Shown here: positions 15,001 through 30,000 of the stretch, piece by piece | Layout of the letters: each line of letters opens with the position of its first letter | Position numbering within the stretch: the first letter of the stretch is position 1 | Source: Antedon mediterranea | Lineage: Eukaryota; Echinodermata; Crinoidea; Comatulida; Antedonidae | Length of the DNA stretch: 64,000 nucleotides | Reading direction: 5' to 3' | Assembly: GCF_964355755.1 (NCBI RefSeq) | Contig: NC_092671.1 | Coordinates: 13,308,501-13,372,500 of the forward strand | Program-made: the position numbers and the translations under genes | The notes under the pieces: generated by a model | What the model was told of the DNA's origin: nothing | What the model saw: the letters and a program-made list of their open reading frames with translations, nothing else | The model's database searches: none

Positions 15001-18000
15001 GATATAACAACACAGAAATATTCTACAACATTTGACGTTACTACTGATGAAGGTATAACAACACAGGCTTCAACCACATTGTTTGACTCAACAACAGGTT
15101 TAGATATAACAACACAGAACGATTCTACAACAGTTGACGTTACTACTGATGAAGGTATAACAACACAAGCCTCAACCACATTGTTTGATTCAACAACAGG
15201 TTTGGATATATCAACACAGAAAGAGTCTACAACAGTTGACGTAACTACTGATGAAGGTATAACAACTCAAGCCTCAACTACATTGTTTGACTCAACGACA
15301 GGTTTAGATATAACAACACAGCAAGATTCTACAACAGTTGACGTAACTACTGATGAAGTACAAGCTTCAACCACATTGTTTGACTCAACAACAGATTTGG
15401 ATATAACAACACAGCAAGATTCTACAACAGTTGACGTAACTACTGATGAAGGTATAACAACACAAGCTTCAACCACATTGTTTGACTCAACAACTGGTTT
15501 GGATATAACAACACAGCAAGATTCTACAACAGTTGACGTAACTACTGATGAAGGTATAACAACACAAGCTTCAACCACTTTGTTTGACTCAACAACAGGT
15601 TTGGATATAACAACACAGCAAGATTCTACAACAGTTGACGTAACTACTGATGAAGGTATAACAACTCAAGCCTCAACCACTTTGTTTGACTCAACAACAG
15701 GTGTGGATATAACAACACAGCAAGAATCTACAACAGTTGACGTTACTACTGATGAAGGTATAACAAAACAAGCTTCAACCACTTTGTTTGACTCAACAAC
15801 AGGTGTGGATATAACAACACAGCAAGATTCTACAACAGTTGAGGTTACTACTGATGAAGGTATAACAACACAAGCTTCAACCACTTTGTTTGACTCAACA
15901 ACAGGTTTGGGTATAACAACACAGCAAGATTCCACAACAGATGACGTAACTACTGATGAAGGTATAACAACACAAACTTCTACCACTTTGTTTGACTCAA
16001 CAACAGGTTTGGATATAACAACACAGCAAGATTCTACAACAGTTGACGTTACTACTGATGAAGGTATAACAACACAAGCTTCAACCACTTTGTTTGACTC
16101 AACAACAGGTTTGGATATAACAACACAGCAAGATTCCACAACAGATGACGTAACTACTGATGAAGGTATAACAACACAAGCCTCAACCACATTGTTTGAC
16201 TCAACAACAGGTTTAGATATAACAACACAGCAAGATTCTACAACAGTTGACGTAACTACTGATGAAGGTATAACAACTCAAGCCTCAACCACTTTGTTTG
16301 ACTCAACAACAGGTGTGGATATAACAAGACAGAAAGATTCTACAACAGTTGACGTAACTACTGATGAAGGTATAACAACTCAAGCATCAACCACTTTGTT
16401 TGACTCAACAACAGGTGTGAATATAACAACACAGCAAGAATCTACAACAGTTGACGTTACTACTGATGAAGGTATAACAACACAAGCTTCAACCACTTTG
16501 TTTGACTCAACAACAGGTGTGGATATAACAACACAGCAAGATTCTACAATAGTTGACGTTACTACTGATGAAGGTATAACAACACAAGCTTCAACCACTT
16601 TGTTTGACTCAACAACAGGTGTGGATATAACAACACAGCAAGATTCTACAACAGTTGACGTAACTACTGATGAAGGTATAACAACTCAAGCCTCAACCAC
16701 TTTGTTTGACTCAAAAACAGGTGTGGATATAACAACACAGCAAGAATCTACAACAGTTGACGTTACTACTGATGAAGGTATAACAAAACAAGCTTCAACC
16801 ACTTTGTTTGACTCAACAACAGGTGTGGATATAACAACACAGCAAGATTCTACAACAGTTGAGGTTACTACTGATGAAGGTATAACAACACAAGCTTCAA
16901 CCACTTTGTTTGACTCCACAACAGGTTTGGGTATAACAACACAGCAAGATTCCACAACAGATGACGTAACTACTGATGAAGGTATAACAACACAAACTTC
17001 TACCACTTTGTTTGACTCAACAACAGGTTTGGATATAACAACACAGCAAGATTCTACAGCAGTTGACGTTACTACTGATGAAGGTATAACAACACAAGCT
17101 TCAACCACTTTGTTTGACTCAACAACAGGTTTGGATATAACAACACAGCAAGATTCCACAACAGATGACGTAACTACTGATGAAGGTATAACAACACAAG
17201 CCTCAAGCACATTGTTTGACTCAACAACAGGTTTAGATATAACAACACAGCAAGATTCTACAACAGTTGACGTAACTACTGATGAAGTACAAGCTTCAAC
17301 CACATTGTTTGACTCAACAACAGGTTTGGATATAACAACACAGCAAGATCCTACAACAGTTGACGTAACTACTGATGAAGGTATAACAACTCAAGCCTCA
17401 ACCACTTTGTTTGACTCAACAACAGGTGTGTATATAACAAGACAGAAAGATTCTACAACAGTTGACGTTACTACTGATGAAGGTATAACAAGACAAGCTT
17501 CAACCACTTTGTTTGACTCAACAACAGGTTTGGATATAACAACACAGCAAGATTCCACAACAGATGACGTAACTACTGATGAAGGTCAAACAACACAAGC
17601 TTCAACGACTTTTTTTGACTCAACAACAGGTTTGGATAAAACAACACAGCAAGATTCTACAACAGTTGACGTTACTACTGATGAAGGTATAACAACACAA
17701 GCTTCAACCACTTTGTTTGACTCAACAACAGGTGTGGATATAACAACACAGCAAGATTCTACAACAGTTGACGAAACTACTGATGAAGTACAAGCTTCAA
17801 CCACATTGTTTGACTCAACAACAGGTTTGGATATAACAACACAGCAAGATTCTACAACAGCTGACGTAACTACTGACGAAGGTATAACAACACAAGCTTC
17901 AACTACATTGTTTGACTCAACAACTGGTTTGGATATAACAACACAGCAAGATTCTACAACAGTTGACGTAACTACTGATGAAGGTATAACAACTCAAGCA

Positions 18001-21000
18001 TCAACCACTTTGTTTGACTCAACAACAGGTGTGGATATAACAATACAGCAAGAATCTACAACAGTTGACGTTACTACTGATGAAGGTATAACAACACAAG
18101 CTTCAACCACTTTGTTTGACTCAACAACAGGTGTGGATATAACAACACAGCAAGATTCTACAACAGTTGACGTAACTACTGATGAAGGTATAACAACACA
18201 AGCTTCAACCACTTTGTTTGACTCAACAACAGGTTTGGATATAACAACACAGAAAGATTCTACAACATTTGACGTTACTACTGATGAAGGTATAACAACA
18301 CAAGCTTCAACCACATTGTTTGACTCAACAACAGGTTTAGATATAACAACACAGCAAGATTCCACAACAGATTACGTAACTACTGATGAAGGTATAACAA
18401 CACAAACTTCTACCACATTGTTTGATTCGACAACAGGTTTGGATATAACAACACAGCAAGATTCTACAACAGTTGACGTTACTACTGATGAAGGTATAAC
18501 AACACAAGCTTCAACCACTTTGTTTGACTCAACAACAGGTTTGGATATAACAACACAGCAAGATTCCACAACAGATGACGTAACTACTGATGAAGGTATA
18601 ACAACACAAACTTCTACCACATTGTTTGATTCGACAACAGGTTTGGATATAACAACACAGCAAGATTCTACAACAGTTGACGTTACTACTGATGAAGGTA
18701 TAACAACACAAGCTTCAACCACTTTGTTTGACTCAACAACAGGTTTGGATATAACAACACAGCAAGATTCCACAACAGATGACGTAACTACTGATGAAGG
18801 TATAACAACACAAACTTCTACCACTTTGTTTGACTCAACAACAGGTTTGGATATAACAACACAGCAAGATTCTACAACAGTTGACGTTACTACTGATGAA
18901 GGTATAACAACACAAGCCTCAACCACATTGTTTGACTCAACAACAGCTTTAGATATAACAACACAGCAAGATTCTACAACAGTTGACGTAACTACTAATG
19001 AAGTACAAGCTTCAACCACATTGTTTGACTCAACAACAGGTTTGGATATAACAACACAGCAAGATTCTACAACAGTTGACGTAACTACTGATGAAGGTAT
19101 AACAACACAAGCTTCAACCACATTGTTTGACTCAACAACTGGTTTGGATATAACAACACAGCAAGATTCTACAACAGTTGACGTAACTACTGATGAAGGT
19201 ATAACAACTCAAGCCTCAACCACTTTGTTTGACTCAACAACAGGTGTGGATATAACAAGACAGAAAGATTCTACAACAGTTGACGTTACTACTGATGAAG
19301 GTATAACAACACAAGCTTCAACCACTTTGTTTGACTCAACAGCAGGTTTGGATATAACAACACAGCAAGATTCCACAACAGATGACGTAACTACTGATGA
19401 AGGTCAAACAACACAAGCTTCAACGACTTTTTTTGACTCAACAACAGGTTTGGATAAAACAACACAGCAAGATTCTACAACAGTTGACGTTACTACTGAT
19501 GAAGGTATAACAACACAAGCTTCAACCACTTTGTTTGACTCAACAACAGGCGTGGATATAACAACACAGCAAGATTCTACAACAGTTGACGTAACTACTG
19601 ATGAAGTACAAGCTTCAACCACATTGTTTGACTCAACAACAGGTTTGGATATAACAACACAGCAAGATTCTACAACAGCTGACGTAACTACTGATGAAGG
19701 TATAACAACACAAGCTTCAACTACATTGTTTGACTCAACAACTGGTTTGGATATAACAACACAGCAAGATTCTACAACAGTTGATGTCACTACTGATGAA
19801 GGTATAACAACACAACCTTCAACTACATTGTTTGACTCAACAACTGGTTTGGATATGACAACACAGCAAGATTCTACAACAGTTGACGTTACTACTGATG
19901 AAGGTCAAACAACACAAGCTTCAACGACTTTTTTTGAATCAACAACAGGTTTGGATAAAACAACACAGCAAGATTCTACAACAGTTGACGTTACTACTGA
20001 TGAAGGTATAACAACACAAGCTTCAACCACTTTGTTTGACTCAACAACAGGTGTGGATATAACAACACAGCAAGATTCTACAACAGTTGACGTAACTTCT
20101 GATGAAGTACAAGCTTCAACCACATTGTTTGACTCAACAACAGGTTTGGATATAACAACACAGCAAGATTCTACAACAGTTGACGTAACTACTGATGAAG
20201 GTATAACAACACAAGCTTCAACCACATTTTTTGACTCAACAACTGGTTTGGATATAACAACACAGCAAGATTCTACAACAGTTGACGTAACTACTGATGA
20301 AGGTATAACAACTCAAGCCTCAACCACTTTGTTTGACTCAACAACAGGTGTGGATATAACAACACAGCAAGAATCTACAACAGTTGACGTTACTACTGAT
20401 GAAGGTATAACAACACAAGCTTCAACCACTTTGTTTGACTCAACAACAGGTTTGGATATAACAACACAGCAAGATTCTACAACAGTTGATGTCACTACTG
20501 ATGAAGGTATAACAACTCAAGCCTCAACCACTTTGTTTGACTCAACAACAGGTGTGGATATAACAACACAGCAAGAATCTACAACAGTTGACGTTACTAC
20601 TGATGAAGGTATAACAACACAAGCTTCAACCACTTTGTTTGACTCAACAACAGGTGTGGATATAACAACACAGCAAGATTCTACAACAGTTGACGTTACT
20701 ACTGATGAAGGTATAACAACACAAGCTTCAACCACTTTGTTTGACTCAACAACAGGTTTGGATATAACAACACAGAAAGATTCTACAACATTTGACGTTA
20801 CTACTGATGAAGGTATAACAACACAAGCTTCAACCACTTTGTTTGACTCAACAACAGGTGTGGATATAACAACACAGCAAGATTCTACAACAGTTGACGT
20901 AACTACTGATGAAGTACAAGCTTCAACCACATTGTTTGACTCAACAACAGGTTTGGATATAACAACACAGCAAGATTCTACAACAGTTGACGTAACTACT

Positions 21001-24000
21001 GATGAAGGTATAACAACACAAGCTTCAACTACATTGTTTGACTCAACAACTGGTTTGGATATAACAACACAGCAAGATTCTACAACAGTTGACGTAACTA
21101 CTGATGAAGGTATAACAACTCAAGCCTCAACCACAATGTTTGACTCAACAACTGCTTTGGATATAACAACACAGCAAGATTCTACAACAGTTGACGTAAC
21201 TACTGATGAAGGTATAACAACTCAAGCCTCAACCACTTTGTTTGACTCAACAACAGGTGTGGATATAACAACACAGCAAGAATCTACAACAGTTGACGTT
21301 ACTACTGATGAAGGTATAACAACACAAGCTTCAACGACTTTGTTTGACTCAACAACAGGTGTGGATATAACAACACAGCAAGATTCTACAACAGTTGACG
21401 TTACTACTGATGAAGGTATAACAACACAAGCTTCAACCACTTTGTTTGACTCAACAACAGGTTTGGATATAACAACACAGAAATATTCTACAACATTTGA
21501 CGTTACTACTGATGAAGGTATAACAACACAGGCTTCAACCACATTGTTTGACTCAACAACAGGTTTAGATATAACAACACAGAACGATTCTACAACAGTT
21601 GACGTTACTACTGATGAAGGTATAACAACACAAGCCTCAACCACATTGTTTGATTCAACAACAGGTTTGGATATATCAACACAGAAAGAGTCTACAACAG
21701 TTGACGTAACTACTGATGAAGGTATAACAACTCAAGCCTCAACTACATTGTTTGACTCAACGACAGGTTTAGATATAACAACACAGCAAGATTCTACAAC
21801 AGTTTACGTAACTACTGATGAAGTACAAGCTTCAACCACATTGTTTGACTCAACAACAGATTTGGATATAACAACACAGCAAGATTCTACAACAGTTGAC
21901 GTAACTACTGATGAAGGTATAACAACACAAGCTTCAACCACATTGTTTGACTCAACAACTGGTTTGGATATAACAACACAGCAAGATTCTACAACAGTTG
22001 ACGTAACTACTGATGAAGGTATAACAACACAAGCTTCAACCACTTTGTTTGACTCAACAACAGGTTTGGATATAACAACACAGCACGATTCCACAACAGA
22101 TGACGTAACTCCTGATGAAGGTCAAACAACACAAGCTTCAACGACTTTTTTTGACTCAACAACAGGTTTGGATAAAACAACACAGCTAGATTCTACAACA
22201 GTTGACGTTACTACTGATGAAGGTATAACAACACAAGCTTCAACAACTTTGTTTGACTCAACAACAGGTTTGGATATAACAACACAGCAAGATTCTACAA
22301 CAGTTGACGTTACTACTGATGAAGGTATAACAACACAAGCTTCAACCACTTTGTTTGACTCAACAACAGGTTTGGATAAAACAACACAGCAAGATTCTAC
22401 AACAGTTGACGTTACTACTGATGAAGGTATAACAACACAAGCCTCAACAGCTTTGTTTGACTCAACAACAGGTTTGGATATAACAACACAGCAAGATTCT
22501 ACAACAGTTGACGTAACTACTGATGAAGGTATTACAACACAAGCCTCAACCACTTTGTTTGACTCAACAACAGGTTTGGATAGTTCAACAGGTTTGGATA
22601 TAACAACACAGCAAGATTCTACAACAGTTGACGTAACTACTGATGAAGGTATAACAACACAAGCTTCAACCACTTTGTTTGACTCAACAACAGGTTTTGA
22701 TATAACAACACAGCAAGATTCTACAACCGTTGACGTAACTACTGATGAAGGTCAAACAACACAAGCTTCAACGACTTTTTTTTACTCAACAACAGGTTTG
22801 GATAAAACAACACAGCAAGATTCTAAAACAGTTGACGTTACTACTGATGATGGTATAACTTCACAAGCTTCAACATCTTTGTTTGACTCAACAACAAGTT
22901 TGGATATAACAATACAGCAAGATTCTACAACAGTTGACGTAACTACCGATGAAGGTATAACAACACAAACTTCAACCACTTTCTTTGACTCAACAACAGG
23001 TTTGGATATAACAACACAGCAAGATTCTACAACAGTTGACATAACTACTGACGAAGGTATTACAACACAAGCTTCAACTACTTTGTTTGACTCAACAACA
23101 GGTTTGGATATAACAACACAGCAAGATTCTACAACAGTTGACGTTACTGCTGATGAAGGTATAACAACACACGCCTCAACAACTTTGTTTGATTCAACAA
23201 CAGGTTTGGATATAACAACACAGCCAGATTCTACAACATTTGACGTTACTACTGATGAAGGTATAACAACACAAGCTTCAACCACTTTGTTTGACTCAAC
23301 AACAGGTTTGGATATAACAACACAGCAATATTCTACAACAGTTGACGTTACTACTGATGAAGGTATAACAAAACAAGCTTCAACCACATTTTTTGACTCA
23401 ACAACAGGTGTGGATATAACAACACAGCAAGATTCTACAACATTTGACGTTACTATTGATGAAGGTATAACAACACAAGCCTCAACCACATATTTTGATT
23501 CAACAACAGGTTTAGATATAACAACACAGGAAGATTCTACAACAGTTGACGTTACTACTGATGAATGTATAACAACACAAACCTCAACCACTTTGTTTGA
23601 TTCAACAACAGGTTTGGATATAACAACACAGCAAGATTCTACAACGGTTGACGTAACTACTGATGAAGGTATAACAACACAAGCTTCAACCACTTTGTTT
23701 GACTCAACAACAGGTTTGGATATAACAACACAGAAAGAGTCTACAACAGTTTACGTAACTACTGATGAAGGTATAACAACACAAGCTTCAACCACTTTGT
23801 TTGACTCAACAACAGGTTTGGATATAACAACACAGCAAGATTCTACAACGGTTGACGTAACTACTGATGAAGGTATAACAACACAAGCTTCAACCACATT
23901 GTTTGACTCAACAACAGGTTTAGATATAACAACACAGAAAGAGTCTACAACAATTGACGTTAAGACTGATGAAGGTATAACAATACAATCTTCAACCACA

Positions 24001-27000
24001 TTGTTTGATTCAACAACAGGTTTGGATATAACAACACAGGAAGATTCTACAACAGTTGACGTTACTACTGATGAAGGTATAACAACACAAACCTCAACCA
24101 CTTTGTTTGATTCAACAACAGGTTTGGATATAACAACACAGCAAGATTCTACAACAGTTGACGTTACTACTGATGAAGGTATAACAACACAAGCCTCAAC
24201 CACATTGTTTCACTCAACAACAGGTTTGGATATAACAACACAGAAAAAGTCTACAACAGTTGACGTTACTCCTGATGAAGGTATAACAACACAAGCTTCA
24301 ACAACTTTGTTTGGCTCAACAACAGGATTGGATATAACAACACAGCAAGATTCTACAACAGTTGACGTTACTACTGATGAAGGTATAACAACACAAGCCT
24401 CAACCACATTGTTTGATTCAACAACAGGTTTGGATATAACAACACAGAAAGAGTCTACAACAGTTGACGTTACTACTGATGAAGGTATAACAACACAAAC
24501 CTCAACCACATTGTTTGGCTCAACAACAGGTTTGGATATAACAACACAGCAAGATTCCACAACAGATGACGTAACTTCTGATGAAGGTATAACAACACAA
24601 ACTTCTACCACTTTGTTTGACTCAACAACAGGTGTGGATATAACAACACAGCAAGATTCTACAACAGTTGACGTAACTACTGATGAAGTACAAGCTTCAA
24701 CCACATTGTTTGACTCAACAACAGGTTTGGATATAACAACACAGCAAGATTCTACAACAGTTGACGTAACTACTGATGAAGTACAAGCTTCAACCACATT
24801 GTTTGACTCAACAACAGGTTTGGATATAACAACACAGCAAGATTCTACAACAGTTGAGGTTACTACTGATGAAGGTATAACAACACAAGCTTCAACCACT
24901 TTGTTTGACTCAACAACAGGTTTGGATATAACAACACAGCAAGATTCCACAACAGATGACGTAACTACTGATGAAGGTATAACAACACAAACTTCTACCA
25001 CTTTGTTTGACTCAACAACAGGTTTGGATATAACAACACAGCAAGATTCTACAACAGTTGACGTTACTACTGATGAAGGTATAACAACACAAGCTTCAAC
25101 CACTTTGTTTGACTCAAAAACAGGTTTGGATATAACAACACAGCAAGATTCCACAACAGATGACGTAACTACTGATGAAGGTATAACAACACAAACTTCT
25201 ACCACTTTGTTTGACTCAACAACAGGTTTGGATATAACAACACAGCAAGATTCTACAACAGTTGACGTTACTACTGATGAAGGTATAACAACACAAGCCT
25301 CAACCACATTGTTTGACTCAACAACAGGTTTAGATATAACAACACAGCAAGATTCTACAACAGTTAACGTAACTACTGATGAAGTACAAGCTTCAACCAC
25401 ATTGTTTGACTCAACAACAGGTTTGGATATAACAACACAGCAAGATTCTATAACAGTGGACGTAACTGCTGATGAAGGTATAACAACACAAGCTTCAACC
25501 ACTTTGTTTGACTCAACAACAGGTTTGGATATAACAACACAGCAAGATTCCACAACAGATGACGTAACTACTGATGAAGGTCAAACAACACAAGCTTCAA
25601 CGACTTTTTTTGACTCAACAACAGGTTTGGATAAAACAACACAGCAAGATTCTACAACAGTGGACGTAACTACAGATGAAGGTATAACAACACAAGCTTC
25701 AACCACTTTGTTTTACTCAACAACAGGTTTGGATATAACAACACAGCAAGATTCCACAACAGATGACGTAACTACTGATGAAGGTCAAACAACACAAGCT
25801 TCAACGACTTTTTTTGACTCAACAACAGGTTTGGAAAAAACAACACAGCAAGATTCTACAACAGTTGACGTTACTACTGATGAAGGTATAACAACACAAG
25901 CTTCAACCACTTTGTTTGACTCAACAACAGGTTTGGATAAAACAACACAGCAAGATTCTACAACAGTTGACGTTACTACTGATGAAGGTATAACAACACA
26001 AGCTTCAACCACTTTGTTTGACTCAACAACAAGTGTAGATATAACAACACAGCAAGATTCTACAACAGTTGACCTTACTACTGATGAAGGTATAACAACA
26101 CAAGCCTCAACAGCTTTGTTTGACTCAACAACAGGTTTGGATATAACAACACAGCAAGATTCTACAACAGTTGACGTAACTACTGATGAAGGTATTACAA
26201 CACAAGCCTCAACCACTTTGTTTGACTCAACAACAGGTTTGGATAGTTCAACAGGTTTGGATATAACAACACAGCAAGATTCTACAACTGTTGACGTTAC
26301 TACTGATGATGGTATAACTTCACAAGCTTCAACATCTTTGTTTGACTCAACAACAGGTTTGGATAAAACAACACAGCTAGATTCTACAACAGTTGACGTA
26401 ACTACTGATGAAGGTATAACAACACAAACTTCAACCACTTTCTTTGACTCAACAACAGGTTTGGATATAACAACACAGCAAGATTCTACAACAGTTGACA
26501 TAACTACTGACGAAGGTATTACAACACAAGCTTCAACTACTTTGTTTGACTCAACAACAGGTTTGGATATAACAACACAGCAAGATTCTACACCAGTTGA
26601 CGTTACTGCTGATGAAGGTATAACAACACAAGCCTCAACAACTTTGTTTGATTCAACAACAGGTTTGGATATAACAACACAGCCAGATTCTACAACATTT
26701 GACGTTACTACTGATGAAGGTATAACAACACAAGCTTCAACCACTTTGTTTGACTCAACAACAGGTTTGGATATAACAACACAGCAATATTCTACAACAG
26801 TTGACGTTACTACTGATGAAGGTATAACAAAACAAGCTTCAACCACATTTTTTGACTCAACAACAGTAACAACACAAACCTCAACCACATTGTTTGGCTC
26901 AACAACAGGTTTGGATATAACAACACAGGAAGATTCTACAACACTGCAAGAATCTACAACAGTTGACGTTACTACTGATGAAGGTATAACAACACAAGCT

Positions 27001-30000
27001 TCAACCACATTATTTGATTCAACAACAGGTTTGGATATAACAACACAGAAAGATTCTACAATAGTTGACGTTACGACTGATGAAGGTATAACAACACAAG
27101 CTTCAACCACTTTGTTTGACTCAACAACAGGTGTTGATATAACAACACAGCAAGATTCTACAACAGTTGATGTTACTACTGATGAAGGTATAACAACACA
27201 AACCTCAACCACATTGTTTGGCTCAACAACAGGTTTGGATATAACAACACAGGAAGATTCTACAACAGTTAACGTTACTACTGATGAAGGTATAACAACA
27301 CAAGCTTCAACCACATTATTTGATTCAACAACAGGTTTGGATATAACAACACAGAAAGAGTCTACAACAGTTGACGTTGCGACTGATGAAGGTATAACAA
27401 CACAAACCTCAACAACATTGTTTGGCTCAACAACAGGTTTGGATATAACAACACAGGAAGATTCTACAACAGTTAACGTTACTACTGATGAAGGTATAAC
27501 AACACAAGCCTCAACCACATTGTTTGATTCAACAACAGGTTTGGATATAACAACACAGAAAGAGTCTACAACAGTTGACGTTACTACTGATGAAGGTATA
27601 ACAACACAAGCTTCAACCACATTATTTGATTCAACAACAGGTTTGGATATAACAACACAGAAAGAGTCTACAACAGTTGACGTTACTACTGATGAAGGTA
27701 TAACAACACAAGCTTCAACCACATTGTTTGGCTCAACAACAAGTTTGGATATAACAATACAGGAAGATTCTAGAACAGTTAACGTTACTACTGATGAAGG
27801 TATAACAACACAAGCTTCAACCACATTATTTGATTCAACAACAGGTTTGGATATAACAACACAGGAAGATTCTACAACAGTTGACGTTACGACTGATGAA
27901 GGTATAACAACACAAGCTTCAACCAATTTGTTTGACTCAACAACAGGTGTTGATATAACAACACAGCAAGATTCTACAACAATTGACGTTACTACTGATG
28001 AAGGGATAACAACACAAACCTCAACCACATTGTTTGGCTCAACAACAGGTTTGGATATAACAACACAGGAAGATTCTACAACAGTTAACGTTACTACTGA
28101 TGAAGGTATAACAACACAAGCTTCAACCACATTATTTGATTCAACAACAGGTTTGGATATAACAACACAGAAAGAGTCTACAACAGTTGACGTTACTACT
28201 GATGAAGGTATAACAACACAAACCTCAACCACATTGTTTGGCTCAACAGCAGGTTTGGATATAACAACACAGGAAGATTCTACAACAGTTGACGTAACTA
28301 CTGATGAAGGTATAACAACACAAGCTTCAACCACTTTGTTTGACTCAACAACAGGTTTGGATATAACAACACAGCAAGATTCTACAACAGTTGACGTTAC
28401 TACTGATGAAGGTATAACAACACAAGCCTCAACCACTTTGTTTGACTCAACAACAGGTTTTGATATAACAACACAGCAAGATTCTACAATAGTTGACGTA
28501 ACTACTGATGAAGGTATAACAACACAAGCTTCAACCACTTTGTTTGACTCAACAACAGGTGTTGATATAACAACACTGCAAGATTCTACAACAGTTGACG
28601 TTACTACTGATGAAGGTATAACAACACAAACCTCAACCACATTGTTTGGCTCAACAACAGGTTTGGATATAACAACACAGGAAGATTCTACAACAGTTGA
28701 CGTTACTACTGATGGAGGTATAACAACACAAACCTCAACCACATTGTTTGATTCAACAACAGGTTTGGATATAACAACACAGAAAGAGTCTACAACAGTT
28801 GACGTTACTACTGATGAAGGTATAACAACACAAGCTTCAACCACATTATTTGATTCAACAACAGGTTTGGATATAACAACACAGAAAGAGTCTACAACAG
28901 TTGACGTTACTACTGATGAAGGTATAACAACACAAGCTTCAACCACATTGTTTGGCTCAACAACAAGTTTGGATATAACAATACAGGAAGATTCTACAAC
29001 AGTTAACGTTACTACTGATGAAGGTATAACAACACAAGCTTCAACCACATTATTTGATTCAACAACAGGTTTGGATATAACAACACAGGAAGATTCTACA
29101 ACAGTTGACGTTACGACTGATGAAGGTATAACAACACAAGCTTCAACCAATTTGTTTGACTCAACAACAGGTGTTGATATAACAACACAGCAAGATTCTA
29201 CAACAATTGACGTTACTACTGATGAAGGGATAACAACACAAACCTCAACCACATTGTTTGGCTCAACAACAGGTTTGGATATAACAACACAGGAAGATTC
29301 TACAACAGTTAACGTTACTACTGATGAAGGTATAACAACACAAGCTTCAACCACATTATTTGATTCAACAACAGGTTTGGATATAACAAAACAGAAAGAG
29401 TCTACAACAGTTGACGTTACTACTGATGAAGGTATAACAACACAAACCTCAACCACATTGTTTGGCTCAACAGCAGGTTTGGATATAACAACACAGGAAG
29501 ATTCTACAACAGTTGACGTAACTACTGATGAAGGTATAACAACACAAGCTTCAACCACTTTGTTTGACTCAACAACAGGTTTGGATATAACAACACAGCA
29601 AGATTCTACAACAGTTGACGTTACTACTGATGAAGGTATAACAACACAAGCCTCAACCACTTTGTTTGACTCAACAACAGGTTTTGATATAACAACACAG
29701 CAAGATTCTACAATAGTTGACGTAACTACTGATGAAGGTATAACAACACAAGCTTCAACCACTTTGTTTGACTCAACAACAGGTGTTGATATAACAACAC
29801 TGCAAGATTCTACAACAGTTGACGTTACTACTGATGAAGGTATAAAAACACAAACCTCAACCACATTGTTTGGCTCAACAACAGGTTTGGATATAACAAC
29901 ACAGGAAGATTCTACAACAGTTGACGTTACTACTGATGGAGGTATAACAACACAAACCTCAACCACATTGTTTGGCTCAACAACAGGTTTGGATATAACA

